Source: Channallabes apus (Eukaryota > Chordata > Actinopteri > Siluriformes > Clariidae). From it: 64,000 nt of DNA. Each line of letters starts with the position of its first letter. The first letter of the stretch is position 1. The stretch covers positions 9,583,579 to 9,647,578 of the forward strand of contig CM060115.1 of NCBI GenBank assembly GCA_030522415.1, read 5' to 3'. The translations under genes and the position numbers were made by a program. This document shows, piece by piece, positions 34,533 through 46,539 of this stretch. The notes beneath the pieces are model-generated. The model did no database searches and was not told the DNA's origin. It worked only from the letters and a program-made list of their open reading frames with translations.

Positions 34533-34902
34533 GCGCGGTGGTGTAGTGGTTAGCACTGTCGCCTTGCACCTCCAGGGTCTGGGTTCGATTCCCCGGCCAG
34601 GCTCGATTCCCGTCTCTGTGTGCATGGAGTTTGCATGTTCTCCCCGTGCTTGGTGGGTTTCCTCCGGGTACTCCGGTTTCCTCCCACCGTCCAAAGATAT
34701 GCAGATTAGGCTAATTGGCGTTCTTAAATTGCCCGTAGTGTGTGATTGGGTGTGTGAGTGTGTGTATGTGTGTGTGCCCTGTGATGGATTGGCACCCTGT
34801 CCAGGGTGTACCCCACCTAGTGCCCGAAGTCTCGTGGGATAGGCTCCAGGTCCCCCGCGACCCTGAACACAGGATTAAGCGGTATAGAAAATGAATGAAT
34901 GA
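34533..34902 (+). mobile_element. V-SINE copy 13, full length with 11-bp target duplication
   Basis: Complete + strand long-subfamily copy. atgtatggctt occurs at 34522-34532 and 34903-34913. Very low divergence. Confidence 0.97.
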
Positions 34903-34913
34903 ATGTATGGCTT

Positions 34914-35299
34914 TTTGTTTTCTGCGGGTGGCCATGTGAGGTTCCTCCACGTTAACCGATTTCAAATCTAGTCCCATTTACCAAAACCATTACCATAAGT
35001 GGACTGTTGATTTTTAATTGATCTTACGCAAAGGACTACGATCCCATCCAGTGTGTATTCCCACATCATGCCCGATGTACCTGGCATAGGTTCTGCATCA
35101 ATAGTGAGAATTGGTCAGGATATAGCATGTTTCCACTGCACGGAATTACATAAAAAAGTATTATTCCAATTGTTTAAGATGGCAAAATATTAACACATTC
35201 AGATACAACCATATCAACAAGAAATGTCAAAGTCTATAACACCAATGGAATAAGAAACCTACCGTACACTGCCAGGTCAGAACAAAGATTTGACTTGAT

Positions 35300-35332
<33 letters not shown>

Positions 35333-35404
35333 CATCATCTTTGTCATTCAGTACATTCTGGTCGTCAGCTGACTTCATTTTATTGCCACATAACGTTGCT
35401 GAGC
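34914..35404. other. unique DNA with (TTA)n
   Basis: A (TTA)n microsatellite lies at about 35306-35332. No gene is seen. Confidence 0.5.
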
Positions 35405-35720
35405 CTAGACCTGAGCAACTGAAGCAACCCCACATCATACTGTAACACTGCCTCCATAGTCTTGTACAGTGGACACTATGAATGATGAGGGCATCGCGTC
35501 ATTCACTAACCTTGTTACTCTGAATAGGTACAGTCTGGACTCATCAGAACACATGACCTTTTTTCCATTGCTCCAAAGTCCAATCTTTATGTTTTCTAGA
35601 AATCTGAATGTCTCACTAACAAGTGGTTTTCTTATGACCACACAGCTGTTTAGTCCTAATCCTGTGAGTTCTCACCACATTGCATGTGTATGGAAATGCT
35701 CTCACTATTAAACATGTTAC
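35405..35720 (-). pseudogene. Tc1-like transposase remnant
   Basis: The minus strand encodes GLWSNGKKVMCSDESRLYLF, the SDESRF motif containing the second Asp of the DDE triad in Tc1 transposases. It continues toward VQDYGGSVTV (the GGxxxMxW region, degraded). A related + strand piece is at 43600-43840. The ends and the HTH part were not found. Inactive. Confidence 0.75.
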
Positions 35721-35739
35721 TGTTGATGTTTTACAATGA

Positions 35740-36310
35740 TGTCATCCCAAAACTCGGTGTCACTGTGCTGTCTTTCCAATACCATGGGACTTACACTGGC
35801 CCTGTTATAGTAACCTGAGCAGCACCATTTCACATGTTATGGTACCTTCCAAAGGTTCATACAGTACACTAAACTTTGTTGAATACCATGGTACTTACTG
35901 TATTGGGTACCTCAGTGTCTACCAAAGTTCTGCCGGTATCTAATAGGGTACTGTACTGCCTGTACTACAGTATACCAGTATCATGTACTGTACTAACATA
36001 TCTAATATGATACATACATAAATAACATATTCGATACAGTACTAAGTGAACTCTTTAACCACTGTGGTACCCAATATGAAGCATTGTATTCGTCAAAGTA
36101 TTGTGGTACAGTACACACTGTAGTACTACCAATGAAATGCCTCCGTACCTACCCTGGTACTCTACTGTATAAAGTCCTATCATACAGTACAGTAGTTACC
36201 ATGGTTTTGTCTGATGTACAATTGCAATGTTGTGATATATTATGGTATGTATTATAGTTTACCATCATTTACAATGTCAATTGTTAAGAGTACTGTATTG
36301 CCAATAAGGA
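35740..36310. repeat. field of degenerate TACCATGGTAC / TACTGTA palindromes
   Basis: Dense imperfect repeats of accatggtact, ggtacc, tactgtact and tacagtac words occur over about 550 bp, with at least ten TACTGTA/TACAGTA heptamers. It resembles the remains of a palindromic fish minisatellite based on TACCATGGTA. No gene is seen. Confidence 0.65.
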
Positions 36311-36941
36311 AAGTTACAGTTTAGCACATTTTCCTGTACATTTCCTTCCGCAACTGACGATTGCACGTCTCAGAGCAGAGCCCACATCTGGATATTTATA
36401 TCCTGTTTGTTGCATTTGGCTGTCTTTTGACCCAGATACCAAAATGTCATGAAAGCTTTACACACGCTGCTGCTTAGGTTAATTTCGGCCCACGGTAAAA
36501 CTGTCACAGCTGCACCTGACCCTCTTGCGTCTAGACTTCAACATATTTGGCCAAAAATGATGGTCTAGCTGGACTGCTTGTGTTTTGACCTTGATTACAG
36601 ACTTACTCATGTGTCTGTCTAAGCTTTGACTTCTACGAAGGGTTATGTTACCACATGAAGCGTTTCTACGATTACATCCAACTGCCTTTTGACTTGAATT
36701 TGATACAAGTGGTCTGTCAGTGAAGTTCAAGTGGTCATTGTGTTCTTTTGACCCCAGATCCTGCCAGCATAAGCCAGACTAAATCATGGCTCTTCTTTCT
36801 CTTTGTACTTTTGCACCTGCAGCTTTTTAAACTAGTGCTCTAGAGTACTGTATAACAGGATTCAAGAGATCTGAGATGCTTCCATGAGGCTTCCATGAGC
36901 GCAATGCAATGCTGTTTTTATTGTCGCTATTATTGTGCTAG

Positions 36942-36972
<31 letters not shown>

Positions 36973-37858
36973 GACGATGATGATTATTATTATAAATACA
37001 AACATTACAATTTTACTGGAAAAATACTTTCCAGTAATCACAGTAATCACGTTAACTTCAGTTCTCAGCTTTGCAACATTCCTAAAAGGTCAAAAGAAAG
37101 TACGCTATATCATAGTCTACAACAAAGGCACTCGCAGTAATGCTGCTGGTCAAAGTGCATCCTTTAAAGGCGCCATATTTTATGGCTCAGAGCTCCACCG
37201 TAGTTTGTGTTCTATTTTAGCGTCTGTGTAACAACGAAGCAACTCTAGAGTCATACCCCCAGAGCTGAGCAAAAAGCCAGGGAAGGGTATGTTATTATGT
37301 GAGGTCACATTAGGGGGGTTTAATTGGCTTGTTTAAGCCCTGGCCAATAAAAAATGGGGGAAAAAATGACAAAAACAGGGATTTTCCTTCTTACTTTCTT
37401 TTGTTTGTACACTACTAAAATTTTAGATTAAAAAAAACAGAATTTTGTCTAATAGTTCAGCTTTACTCTGCAATACACTTTTTGAGAAAAAAAAGAAAAG
37501 AATGCATATTTAAGAATGACCTACCGCCATAAAATTAACACATTAGCATTGATTATTAATTATATACCAGTAAATTGGTGTCAGGCTCACTAAAAGATGC
37601 CAAAGCTCACCAATGCCTGTGTGGACCAAAGGCTAGCCCATCTGGTCCAATTCAACATTAAAAGCCAATCCACAAAAGTATCCATCCACTGCAAACCCCT
37701 CTGTTGCCAAACACCCCCCCCCCCCCCCCCCAGAGGCCTTGCGGAGCCATGCCCCAAGGGGCCGAAGCCACCATGGTGGCACAAGTGGAACCTAAAACAG
37801 AGGTAGTTTAAATTGTAAATGTATTTAATTCAGTATCTCAGTAGAGAAGTGTACTGTA
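36311..37858. other. unique noncoding DNA with microsatellites
   Basis: A (TTA)n lies at about 36946-36972 and a run of 18 C at about 37714-37731. No transposon or gene is recognised. Confidence 0.45.
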
Positions 37859-37866
37859 TAGGCTGG

Positions 37867-38180
37867 ACCACTCACTCACTCATTGTCTATTGTCACAACA
37901 CTTCATTTTGCATACAGGGTGTATAGTGGGGGCCTGGTGCCTATCCCAGGAGACTTAGGTAGACATGGTACATCCTGGACAGGGTGCCAACCTATTGCAG
38001 GGCATTACACTACATGCAGTTTGGTAATGCCAGTTAGCCTAATCTGCATGTGTTTGGACTGTGAGAGGAAACCGGAGTACCCGGATGAAACCCAACAAGC
38101 GCAGGGAGAGAACATGCAAACCCAAGGCGGGAACTGAAGGTGCAAGGCGACAGTGTTAACCACTACACCACCGTGCCACC
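37867..38180 (-). mobile_element. V-SINE copy 14 (old) with 8-bp target duplication
   Basis: Diverged minus-strand copy with 3' end, short spacer, core and head. The B-box segment is deleted. taggctgg at 37859-37866 and 38181-38188 flank it. Confidence 0.9.
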
Positions 38181-38188
38181 TAGGCTGG

Positions 38189-39210
38189 GCATCTTATCTT
38201 CATTTCTGTATTTCAATCTGTTTAGAACACTTCATCGGATCATTAACTGTACTGTATTTGCATCCAGTTACATCGCTGAATCTGTCACCATGCCTCACTT
38301 AAAAACACACACAAAAAAAAAAACACAAATACACACACAACATGTACATTTTGTTTAGTCGTGCTTCTTATTTGGATCAGAAAAGCTTGGCTGCGCTAGC
38401 ACGTTGCATCTGTTGCTGATGCAGACTGGCAGAAAAGAGTCCTACACGGCCGGCTTATTACTTGGAACCGAATCAAGCACATTAAAAGGAACCGCCGTCC
38501 CGCCTTAACGTCGGATATGTCTGCAGTGTTGGCGTTCCTTCGAGAGCCCTAATGACGCCTCTCTTATTTGCAGTCATATCGGAAACACTCGACGACCTCC
38601 TCGGCGGGGTCATGAGCGAAACGAGCAAGACAAGCATCTTTGAAGATTATGATAATGGAATGGAGAGGAGGAATCAGACTCGTGTTGAAATTCACAGCCA
38701 CGTTTCCCCCTTCTTTCTTATTATCTTTTTCGCACGGAGGTCTGTATGAAAAAAAGAAGGGAGGGGTGGGATAACGGTTGAATAACATCGCTATTCAATA
38801 TTCTAGCAAAAAAATATTACCTGTAAGGCTCATTCCAGAGGGTCGGGAGAAGAATAAGGAGAAGCCAGCTGTAATATGCTTTAGCATAAACCGAGGTATT
38901 ATACCGTATCAACACAGAAATGCTAACTCTGCTAATAACGAATGAACGGCGATGCTTATGCGATCCTTTCATTAGCCGTAAGACACATTAGCTTAATAGC
39001 ATACTTTTAAGACTTAAGATCATTCCTAGGGGAAAAATAACAATGCAGATGTGCGACGCATCATTTACTTTAACAGCTGTCTGGAAAGTTCTTTGTTTTT
39101 CTTTCTTTTTTTTTTTTTTGCTTTTCTCTTGTTCCAAACTGAACACCATTGGTGGTGGCGCAAATTAAGCCATGCTAAAGAAGTCGTCTCATGAATTTTG
39201 ACACGTATTT
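38189..39210. other. unique DNA, possible conserved element at 38.4-38.75 kb
   Basis: 38540-38575 ends in an acceptor-like tctcttatttgcag. It is followed by an open stretch (SETLDDLLGGVMSETSKTSI then FEDYDNGMERR), but no good donor follows before the frame closes near 38746. T-rich runs lie near 39105-39120. No transposon is recognised. Confidence 0.3.
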
Positions 39211-39540
39211 ACCGATAACGAATCAAAATGCAAAATTAATAGCAGACTGCGTGCGCGGTTCCTGCCTGCGTCTGTTCCCCCAGAGATGCGCAGTGCGACA
39301 GAGGCTATTTGTTTGTCTGTGAAATGTCATTCTATTAATGTTTTATGAGCTTATCATTATGGCTGGTGTGTGCGTGTGTGTGTGGTTAAGTCGAGGTGGC
39401 CTGGGAAGAGTGTGCGACCGAGCAAAATAAACATGTTCATTAAGAAACACTTGGCACAGCCCTCGATCTGCGGGAAATAATCGCAGAGCGGAGACCTCGC
39501 AAGCAAATCTGCACAATTAAGCCGTGACTCCAGAAACTTC
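39211..39540. promoter_or_regulatory. candidate conserved noncoding element
   Basis: Repeat-free apart from a short GT run. Words such as ttatgagcttatcattatgg and aaataaacatgttcattaag, together with cgcacaatta-like words, suggest constrained noncoding sequence. Frames are closed. Confidence 0.22.
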
Positions 39541-40216
39541 TGTGCATCCGAGGTGCCTGCGTTATCACCTTACTTTATTGATTCGTGCTGCCAGACATTT
39601 TTGTCCCCCCTTTTCTTTCTTTCAAGAACATTTTAGAAATCTAATTACTATTACTGGATATGTGCGAGTGCACAGAGTTTCATCGGTTTTCTGTAAAGCG
39701 GTGCTCGTGTCTTTACATTTTTTTTTTTGCAAACACAAGGTCTTCCTGAGTACACGCCGAAACTCTCGCTCACAAAAATCTGAAGCTGGCACTATGTAGC
39801 ATACCAAGCAACTGCACTACTGAGGCTTCGTCCCCATGGTTAGCAGTCACATCTAGTTAACAGGAGAGCTAAAACGCTTGGATTTTTTTTTCCCCTACCA
39901 AATTTCTTCATAGTTTTTCTTTTTTTTTTCTCTCACTCTCAAGTGTTCACATGGTGGCTGAGAGATAATTGAGCGGAGAGTTACTTTATGCAAAGAACGG
40001 CACTCTGGGGATGGTTCAGAATCCATGTGCAGGAGGTTTATTAGCAAATCCAAAGCACAATCCAACCCTCAATGTCATCATGAAAGCATTGCAGGAAGCC
40101 ACGGATATATCCAAACAAAACCCAGCAGGAATTCTTTTGCTCATAAAAACGTTGTGGTGATGTTAATTTGGAAATCTTACGGACATTGGGACAAGAATAA
40201 TGTTGGTGTTAGGTTC
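39541..40216. other. unique noncoding DNA
   Basis: T-rich tracts lie at about 39719-39729, 39883-39893 and 39921-39930. No gene or transposon is recognised. Confidence 0.45.
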
Positions 40217-40531
40217 ACTCTCTCACTCTTATCGTCCATACCGCTTTATCTTGTATACTGGGTATCTCAGAAGACCTAAGGCATAAGACGGGGTATACCC
40301 TGGACAGGGTTCCAATCCATCGACATGTACTGTACACACAACCACATGCCACATTTACACACTACAGTTAATTTGGGAATGCTAATGAGCCTAATATGCA
40401 TGTCTTCGGACAGTGGGAGGAAACCGGGGTACCCAGAGGAAACCCACCAAGCACAGGGACAACATGCAGCTAAGGCACAAGTCTGGAGGTGTGGGGCGAC
40501 AGTGCTAACCACTAAGCCACTGTGCCATCTT
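40217..40531 (-). mobile_element. V-SINE copy 15 (old, short subfamily)
   Basis: Diverged minus-strand copy. The B-box region is deleted and the CA spacer is interrupted by TACTGTA (40328-40334). No clear target duplication is seen. Confidence 0.88.
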
Positions 40532-40594
40532 AGTATTAGGATTTGGAGAGATTTTGGAGATAAGACCGAAGGAGATAGAGACAAAAAATGTGGG

Positions 40595-40660
40595 GTGTTC
40601 AAGTCAAACCAGGACTTTTTATGTTGCAGAATAACAGAAAATCTTTATTTCAGCTCATTT
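40595..40660 (-). mobile_element. solo mariner terminus
   Basis: ggtgttcaagtcaaaccagg, then gcagaataacagaaaatctt, matches the left end of the 17773-18240 element. The rest is absent. Confidence 0.6.
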
Positions 40661-40677
40661 CAACCTTTATTTGACTC

Positions 40678-41102
40678 AAAAGTGAGTCAATCCCCATAGA
40701 GCCCCATGTTAAAATGTCAACAGATATAAATGTTTTTCACTTTTTTCATCCACATTCTGCCCATCATCCTGTGTCAACTCTATATTTCTAGTGGTAAATG
40801 GAACTACAATGATTCCAGTTAGCTGGTTGGCTGAAGTGATGCAGCTTGATATATTTTAACTAATAATTTACAGCAAAATTCACCCCTGTACATTTGTTAT
40901 GAATGGGAAATGTATCTATTGAAATAAAAACCAGGCTTTATATATATAATTAAAAAAAAATTTCCTGTTGTAAAGTTGGACATTTTAACAAGGGGTTCTA
41001 TGGGGATTGACTCACTTTTTGAATTCAGCTCCTAGTGGTCATTTGAGGAATTGCATGCTTTGGAACTTTGCACATTTTTTAAAACCAGAAGTTGCCTGTT
41101 GG
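40678..41102 (-). mobile_element. nonautonomous fish DNA element with long inverted repeat
   Basis: An inverted repeat of about 43 bp lies at 40678-40722 (agtgagtcaatccccataga...) and 40976-41020. Continuing sequence (agctcctagtggtcatttga) to about 41102 also matches my memory of a common teleost interspersed repeat. There is no coding. The family name is uncertain. Confidence 0.7.
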
Positions 41103-41615
41103 TGTAAACCAGCACAACAACACAACCGATAGTAGGAACGATACGTATCCAAATGTATTTTATTCCTCTAATGTGATATTTTTCTCCTTCTTTTTTTGTA
41201 ACCCTCGTACTGTACTGTTCCCTACTTTGAATCCATCTATGGTATTTACAGTACTGTTGTTGAATAACATGCATTACTGCAGCTGTGAGCAGTTGTTTCA
41301 TCACCAGCCTATTTTTTCCCTCTCTGTTAAAATTGTTAGGAAAAAATAATAAAATGCACGTTATCAAGAAACGTATCAATCCTGCATCGACACTGGAGAA
41401 TCGTAGCAAAAAAAAAATTCAACATCTCAAAGACACTTTTTTTTTTCATTTCTGTGGAGCCTTCCTGTGAAAAAGTTGTTAGAAAAAAAATACGGTTATT
41501 GTAGTATGGCTAGATGCCATGTTAGATTGATTATTTTCCTTGATCTGTGATTAAGCTGTAATAAAGCACAGGAATCTCCATTGGAAATTTTTTCTTTAAC
41601 ACTGTGTCTCTGCAG
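41103..41615. other. unique noncoding DNA
   Basis: Overlapping frames on both strands (up to 125 codons, minus) have no recognisable domain. The last part (tttctttaacactgtgtctc then tgcag) is an acceptor-like tract. Confidence 0.4.
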
Positions 41616-41733
41616 GATCATCTGCATCATCGCACAGGAGGACGTGTAAGTCCCTGCGGTGCATGGATATTTACAGAACGCAGCACGACACAAGGAAGTT
41701 GTGGGAGGAAACGAAAAAGAAGGGAGGAGGGAC
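41616..41733 (+). CDS. weak exon-like segment with basic cluster
   Basis: It is preceded by a good acceptor and followed by two possible donors: GT/GTAAGT after 30 nt (41645) and CAG/GTGAGG at 41733. In phase 0 the long form encodes DHLHHRTGGRVSPCGAWIFT, then ERSTTQGSCGRKRKRREEGQ. The short form would be a 30-nt microexon that is open in all phases. The region is GC-rich and unique. No family is recognised. Confidence 0.22.
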
Positions 41734-42747
41734 AGGTGAGGGGAGCAGGAGTTCCCCAGGAGAGAGCCGTGTGGGCACGAGGCACGCAGATGATGCTCAC
41801 GCAGGTGGCGGAAGATGACTGATGGGCAGCGAGCGAGGCTCATGGCCGGAGTCCAGCGCAGAATTGCTGGAGAAGATGAGTCGTGTCACAAGGACGTCAG
41901 CTAGGAGCTTTGTGATTGCAGAAGTCACGGAAGTGAGGATTATATCCACCTGGTCATTATGAGACCCTTAATATCGCATTCAGGTTGTGGCAGACGTGCT
42001 ACGTTTTTCGTGGCAATAACGAGATGTCATTAAAGGGTGAAGGAAACAGACTGCCTACGATAAAGTTTGTGTGTGTGTGTGCTTGAAACTCTACATGACT
42101 GTGTGTAGGTGTGTTCACAATTCCTCTCCAGCGAGGCTGTATTTCGACACCCGATATAGATTTATGCGTCTTTTTTATTCTGCATATCCCATAATTCTTA
42201 GCTGATAATCAGAGTATGACCTGTTGGGAAAAGAAAAAAACAAAACAGAAAAGGAATTCACAAGTGAAATGGAGTTGTAAACTATAATAGTTTTTGACGT
42301 AAGAATTTATTTATGATGAGTAATACAGTATCTGGTGTAGCCACAGAAAATCCATTTTATCACCTATCCAGCCTAATGGATCTTTTGGGATTAGTACGCA
42401 TCAGCATATGTTGCTATCTGGACAGTTTTGTGTTCTGACCGTTTTCTTATTAAAATATTAAAGCTCTGCTGCAAGGTATCATGGAAACTGATGTCTGTTT
42501 TGGTCTTGGCTCATGGGTTTTGCTGGCCCTCATTTGATGACAAACACTTTGCACAATTTAAAATTGGTCTCTGTGTCAAATTATTACAAAATATTAAGCA
42601 ATGTATGTATATTTCATATCAAGAGCATTTTTGAATGCTATCCTTGTAGTGAATAACACTTTTCAGGATGAGCTAGGCTAGGAAAATAATCAGGGGGACA
42701 TTGAGATGTGGATATATAATATCATATAATATAATAATAATTTATAG
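41734..42747. other. unique noncoding DNA
   Basis: Moderate GC to about 42060 with a (GT)n near 42068-42080, then AT-rich. No gene is recognised. Confidence 0.45.
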
Positions 42748-43123
42748 GTGGCGCGGTGGTGTAGTGGTTAGCACTGTCGCCTTGCACCTCCAGGGTCTGG
42801 GTTCGATTCCCCGGCCAGGCTCGATTCCCGTCTCTGTGTGCATGGAGTTTGCATGTTCTCCCCATGCTTGGTGGGTTTCCTCCGGGTACTCCGGTTTCCT
42901 CCCACAGTCCAAAGATATGCAGGTTAGGCTAATTGGCGTTCCGAAATTGCCCGTAGTGTGTGATTGAGTGTGTGAGTGTGTGTATGTGTGTGTGCCCTGC
43001 AATGGATTGGCACCCTGTCCAGGGTGTACCCCGCCTCGTGCCCGAAGTCTCCTGGGATAGGCTCCAGGTCCCCCGCGACCCTGAACACAGGATTAAGCGG
43101 TATAGAAGATGAATGAATGAAGG
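42748..43123 (+). mobile_element. V-SINE copy 16, full length
   Basis: Complete + strand long-subfamily copy, low divergence, inserted in an AT-rich target. ataataat-type words flank both sides, so the target duplication cannot be delimited. Confidence 0.95.
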
Positions 43124-43144
43124 ATAATAATATACAGTATAATA

Positions 43145-43345
43145 AGGATGAGTTCCCTTTTGAGTCTGGTTCCTCTCATGGTTCTTTCCTATTGCTATCT
43201 CAGGGAGTTTTTCCTTGCCATTGTCACCCTCAGCTTGCCTTTTGTATTCTGTATAGGTTCTTTGTGACAATGACCATTGTTAAGAGGGTTATATTAACAA
43301 TAAAATCGAATAGAAGTTGAATTGAGTTGAATTGATGTAATGTAA
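43145..43345 (+). mobile_element. fish retroposon 3' fragment ending in AATTG repeats
   Basis: ggttcctctcatggttcttt, cagggagtttttccttgcca, tttgtgacaatgaccattgt and a tail of gaattgagttgaattga are the conserved 3' words of a widespread ostariophysan interspersed repeat. There is no coding. Confidence 0.7.
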
Positions 43346-43599
43346 TTGAATGTTGACCAATATGGTCACAATGCTTCCCTGAAAGTAATAATTTTTTCTA
43401 TAACAGTACCAGAATTGTTGTTTTATGATGATGATGATTATTATTATTTTTTTTTTCTTACCCAACACAGTGGGGGAAAAAATGATGCATTTAAAAAAAG
43501 GCAGATTATTGGGCTTCATCCAGCAAAGAAAGCAACTAGGGAACCTGGAATAATGATGGAATTAGGTTAAGAGCTGTTCCTTATTCAAATCTGGAAGGA
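43346..43599. other. unique AT-rich DNA
   Basis: Short (GAT)n and (TTA)n lie near 43425-43448. No gene is seen. Confidence 0.5.
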
Positions 43600-43840
43600 T
43601 AGAGCTGAAGCATCAACACCATGAAGAAATTTCCAAGACGTTTAAGAGCGAAAGTAAAACTGTGTGGCTATACATGTACTGTAAGAAAACAACTTGTTAG
43701 TGAAGGTTACGACATTGTTGAGATTGACACCATTCCAGAGCGATGGGTGAATCAGGTCATCCATCATGTATAACCCTAGATTCTGGAGGCAGTGTTATGA
43801 TCTGAGGTTGCTTCAGTTGGTCAGGTATAGGCAAAGGTAA
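43600..43840 (+). pseudogene. Tc1-like transposase remnant
   Basis: ttctggaggcagtgttatga and gaggttgcttcagttggtca correspond to the GGSVMxWGCF region. They are the reverse complement counterpart of words in the 35405-35720 remnant. Upstream sequence is also transposase-like but badly degraded. Inactive. Confidence 0.6.
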
Positions 43841-45212
43841 AGGTGGCCAAATGAAATCTTAAAGTGTGTGGGGTTTTCTTTCTTTTATCAATTTTTTTTC
43901 CCTTTTTAGACAGGCGGTGCAGTTACCTTTTGATTGTGGAACTAAATATTCCATAAGTTGCTTATTTTTTCAACAACAGCACATCGTGTACTGTATTATT
44001 TCTCCACAACCACAGAAAGTTGCTAACACTAACTATTTTAAATGATTAATTAATGGCAATCCACTACACAACTTCCAGTGTACTGTGATACAGTAGAAGA
44101 GATACCATAGTACAGCAAAATCAGAGCTGTTTTTCGAGAACATGAACTTATACAACTTTTATACTCTTGTTACATGAAGTGTATTGAGAATATACAGTAA
44201 GTCCAAATATCACAATGTAAATCCATCAGTGTACTGCGCTTTAATTGTGTTTTTGCTAAGCACTGATATTTGGGCGCATGGAATTTTTTAAGTTCTTCTC
44301 AGGTAGAATATCTCTGGGATTCAACATGCCTTAAGGCTAGGAAGATGAGGTATACCAAGGTGATCCCGTAGGATGTCCAGTAACTTCTTTTGCCCCTCAT
44401 GTCCTCTCACAGACCAGATAAAGCACACTCTTATAATGGAATAAATTTCACAATGATAAAACCTTTTTATAAGGCAGATATCTGCCAGGCCTCAACATTA
44501 AACCACCAGTTTCTTTTTGTTTGGAGCTGGAAAAAAAGAGAACTCCTTTTATTTAAAAGTGTGCATAGCAAGTTAAGTGGAACAAAATTTGGACTGATAA
44601 GCATGACTTCTCTTTTTTTTTCACCTTCTTTATGCTGCTTATAGACATCCTAGTCCATGCAAGTCCACTACAGAAATCATTTTAACAAATAATACATGAT
44701 GAGGTATGATCTGTAGTGTTACCAACAACAAAGGCCCCCAACAGCATGTACTGTGTTAAGAGTTTTATTCTTAGTATACATTACATCATACTGTATATAA
44801 TCCAGATTGTGGGTTTTTTTTCCCACTGTTTTGAATACACGAGAGTTAATTAGTGACTCTCCAGTGTTCTCGCTAGACTTAAAAAAGAAAGTTAATTATT
44901 TAAATAATACCTTATTTCCATGGGTGGTACTGTAAATGTACTCTAATTCTTCACTTAAGCAAAAAAAATAAATAAATTCTTATTCAGTTATTGTTAAATA
45001 ATTTTACTCCCATAGGTTAAAGCAAACATACTGTATTTGAAGCAGAAGTTTTTGGTTTAAAAATATGTCAGCATCAAATCATACACTGATTTTAGTACCT
45101 GATTGTAAATTATTGCCCATTCACCATTGAACCAGGGGAAAACATCTGTTAAGGCTAACTAACAGCCATGTTTATAGAGTTCATGACAACTAGGAACTCA
45201 GAAGCTTCTTCC
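43841..45212. other. unique AT-rich noncoding DNA
   Basis: No gene or named repeat. Several TACTGTA/TACAGTA heptamers occur (near 43989, 44091, 44196, 44789, 44930, 45029). Confidence 0.45.
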
Positions 45213-45425
45213 AGAGGTGGAAGGTAACTACAGTAAGTGTATTTACTTTGTTATTGTACTTAAGAACAGTTTTTATGTATCTGTACCATACTTGGACACT
45301 TTTAGTGTCTTTTAGGTCCGGCTGTCTGTTATTGGACACTTTTTACTTTTACTCCACTACATCCTACAGCAGATATCTATACTTTCTACTTCACTACATT
45401 TCCGCAGTGGTGGGTAGTAATTGAA
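45213..45425 (+). mobile_element. hAT-type fish MITE fragment
   Basis: ccagaggtggaaggtaacta, then ttatgtatctgtaccatact and acttttactccactacatcc, followed near 45410 by gcagtggtgggtagtaattg. These words characterise a common teleost hAT MITE. It is truncated and possibly two copies end to end. Confidence 0.65.
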
Positions 45426-46295
45426 ACAGAAGCATGATTTGACTTTAGATTTTCCTTTTTTTTTTAATATACTATGACTTTAAAGCTACTCTGAGTGAAA
45501 ACAAGCTCAGTAAATTTGAAGTTTACCCAAGATAAATGAATTTCTACTTTTACATAAGTAATATTTTATTAGAGCATTCCCAATGACATTAGCTATCTGA
45601 AGTTAATGCATTTGAAACATGTTTTCTCTGTAAAGTAAAAAAAAAAAAAAACAGAAAAAAAGGAATGAAAATATCTATTAAGTATTTCAAAGAGTATTTA
45701 GTGATTTTAAATATAAACAGACTCCAATAAACAAACAAACTTACAAATCTTAATTCACAGTTATTTATTTGTTCTCACAAAGTTTTGACTTTCCGAATAG
45801 GAATTTTTTAAAAGAATATCCCAGTTTCCATTAGGTCATGGTCGCAGCATTTATTCCTATTTTCTTGAATGAAAGCGTGAAAAGTAATAATTTTTGTTTT
45901 GAAACATAAGAAATAAAAAAAACAAAATGTAACGTACAGGTAAATAAAAGCCAGGCCTAAGTACAACATCACATCAATTCTTATTTCACATTTTTCATGC
46001 CATAAACAAGTTTTTCTTTATGGGTTGAGGAAAATGTCCAGGTGACGTCCACCAATCCACTGTTGTAAAAGACTTGAAATAACATTGGAGGTTTGTCTGG
46101 ATGTCTTTTATACTTATTTGTACATATTAGTCTCAAACAGCAATCTCGGAAATCTCAAGGGCAAACCGCCTTTTCATAAAATTCTGAGTATCAAATTAAG
46201 GAGCAAAAAAATATGCTCAATGAAATAAAGAAGCTTTCAGTCAGTTCTGAACAATATTTCATGTGCACTTAAATCGGCTGTGAATTACTGCAGCA
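45426..46295. other. unique AT-rich noncoding DNA
   Basis: An A-rich run lies at about 45638-45662. No gene is seen. Confidence 0.5.
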
Positions 46296-46500
46296 CTAGT
46301 CAGTGTATGAAAGCTTTAATAAATCCAGACCCCGTTCCTTTCACCAGGACCGACAGGAACAGAAGCCACGCTTCTTTCCTTCGAACGGAGAGAAATACTA
46401 CGACTTTTTCATTAGGACTGACACGGATTTTCCTGGAATGGACAGTTATAGGCCATGCCTCTTTTCTTAGGACTGACAGGTAATGGGGTCCACCACACTT
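46296..46500 (+). repeat. degenerate minisatellite
   Basis: Four or so imperfect units contain aggactgacagg or aggaccgacagg, each preceded by cacgcttctttcc-like or catgcctcttttct-like words. The unit length is about 45-60 bp. In one frame it repeats ASFLRTxRN, but there is no sign of selection or splicing. Confidence 0.6.
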
Positions 46501-46539
46501 TCACAGGGAGACAAGCCACACCCTACAACTGGAACTAAG

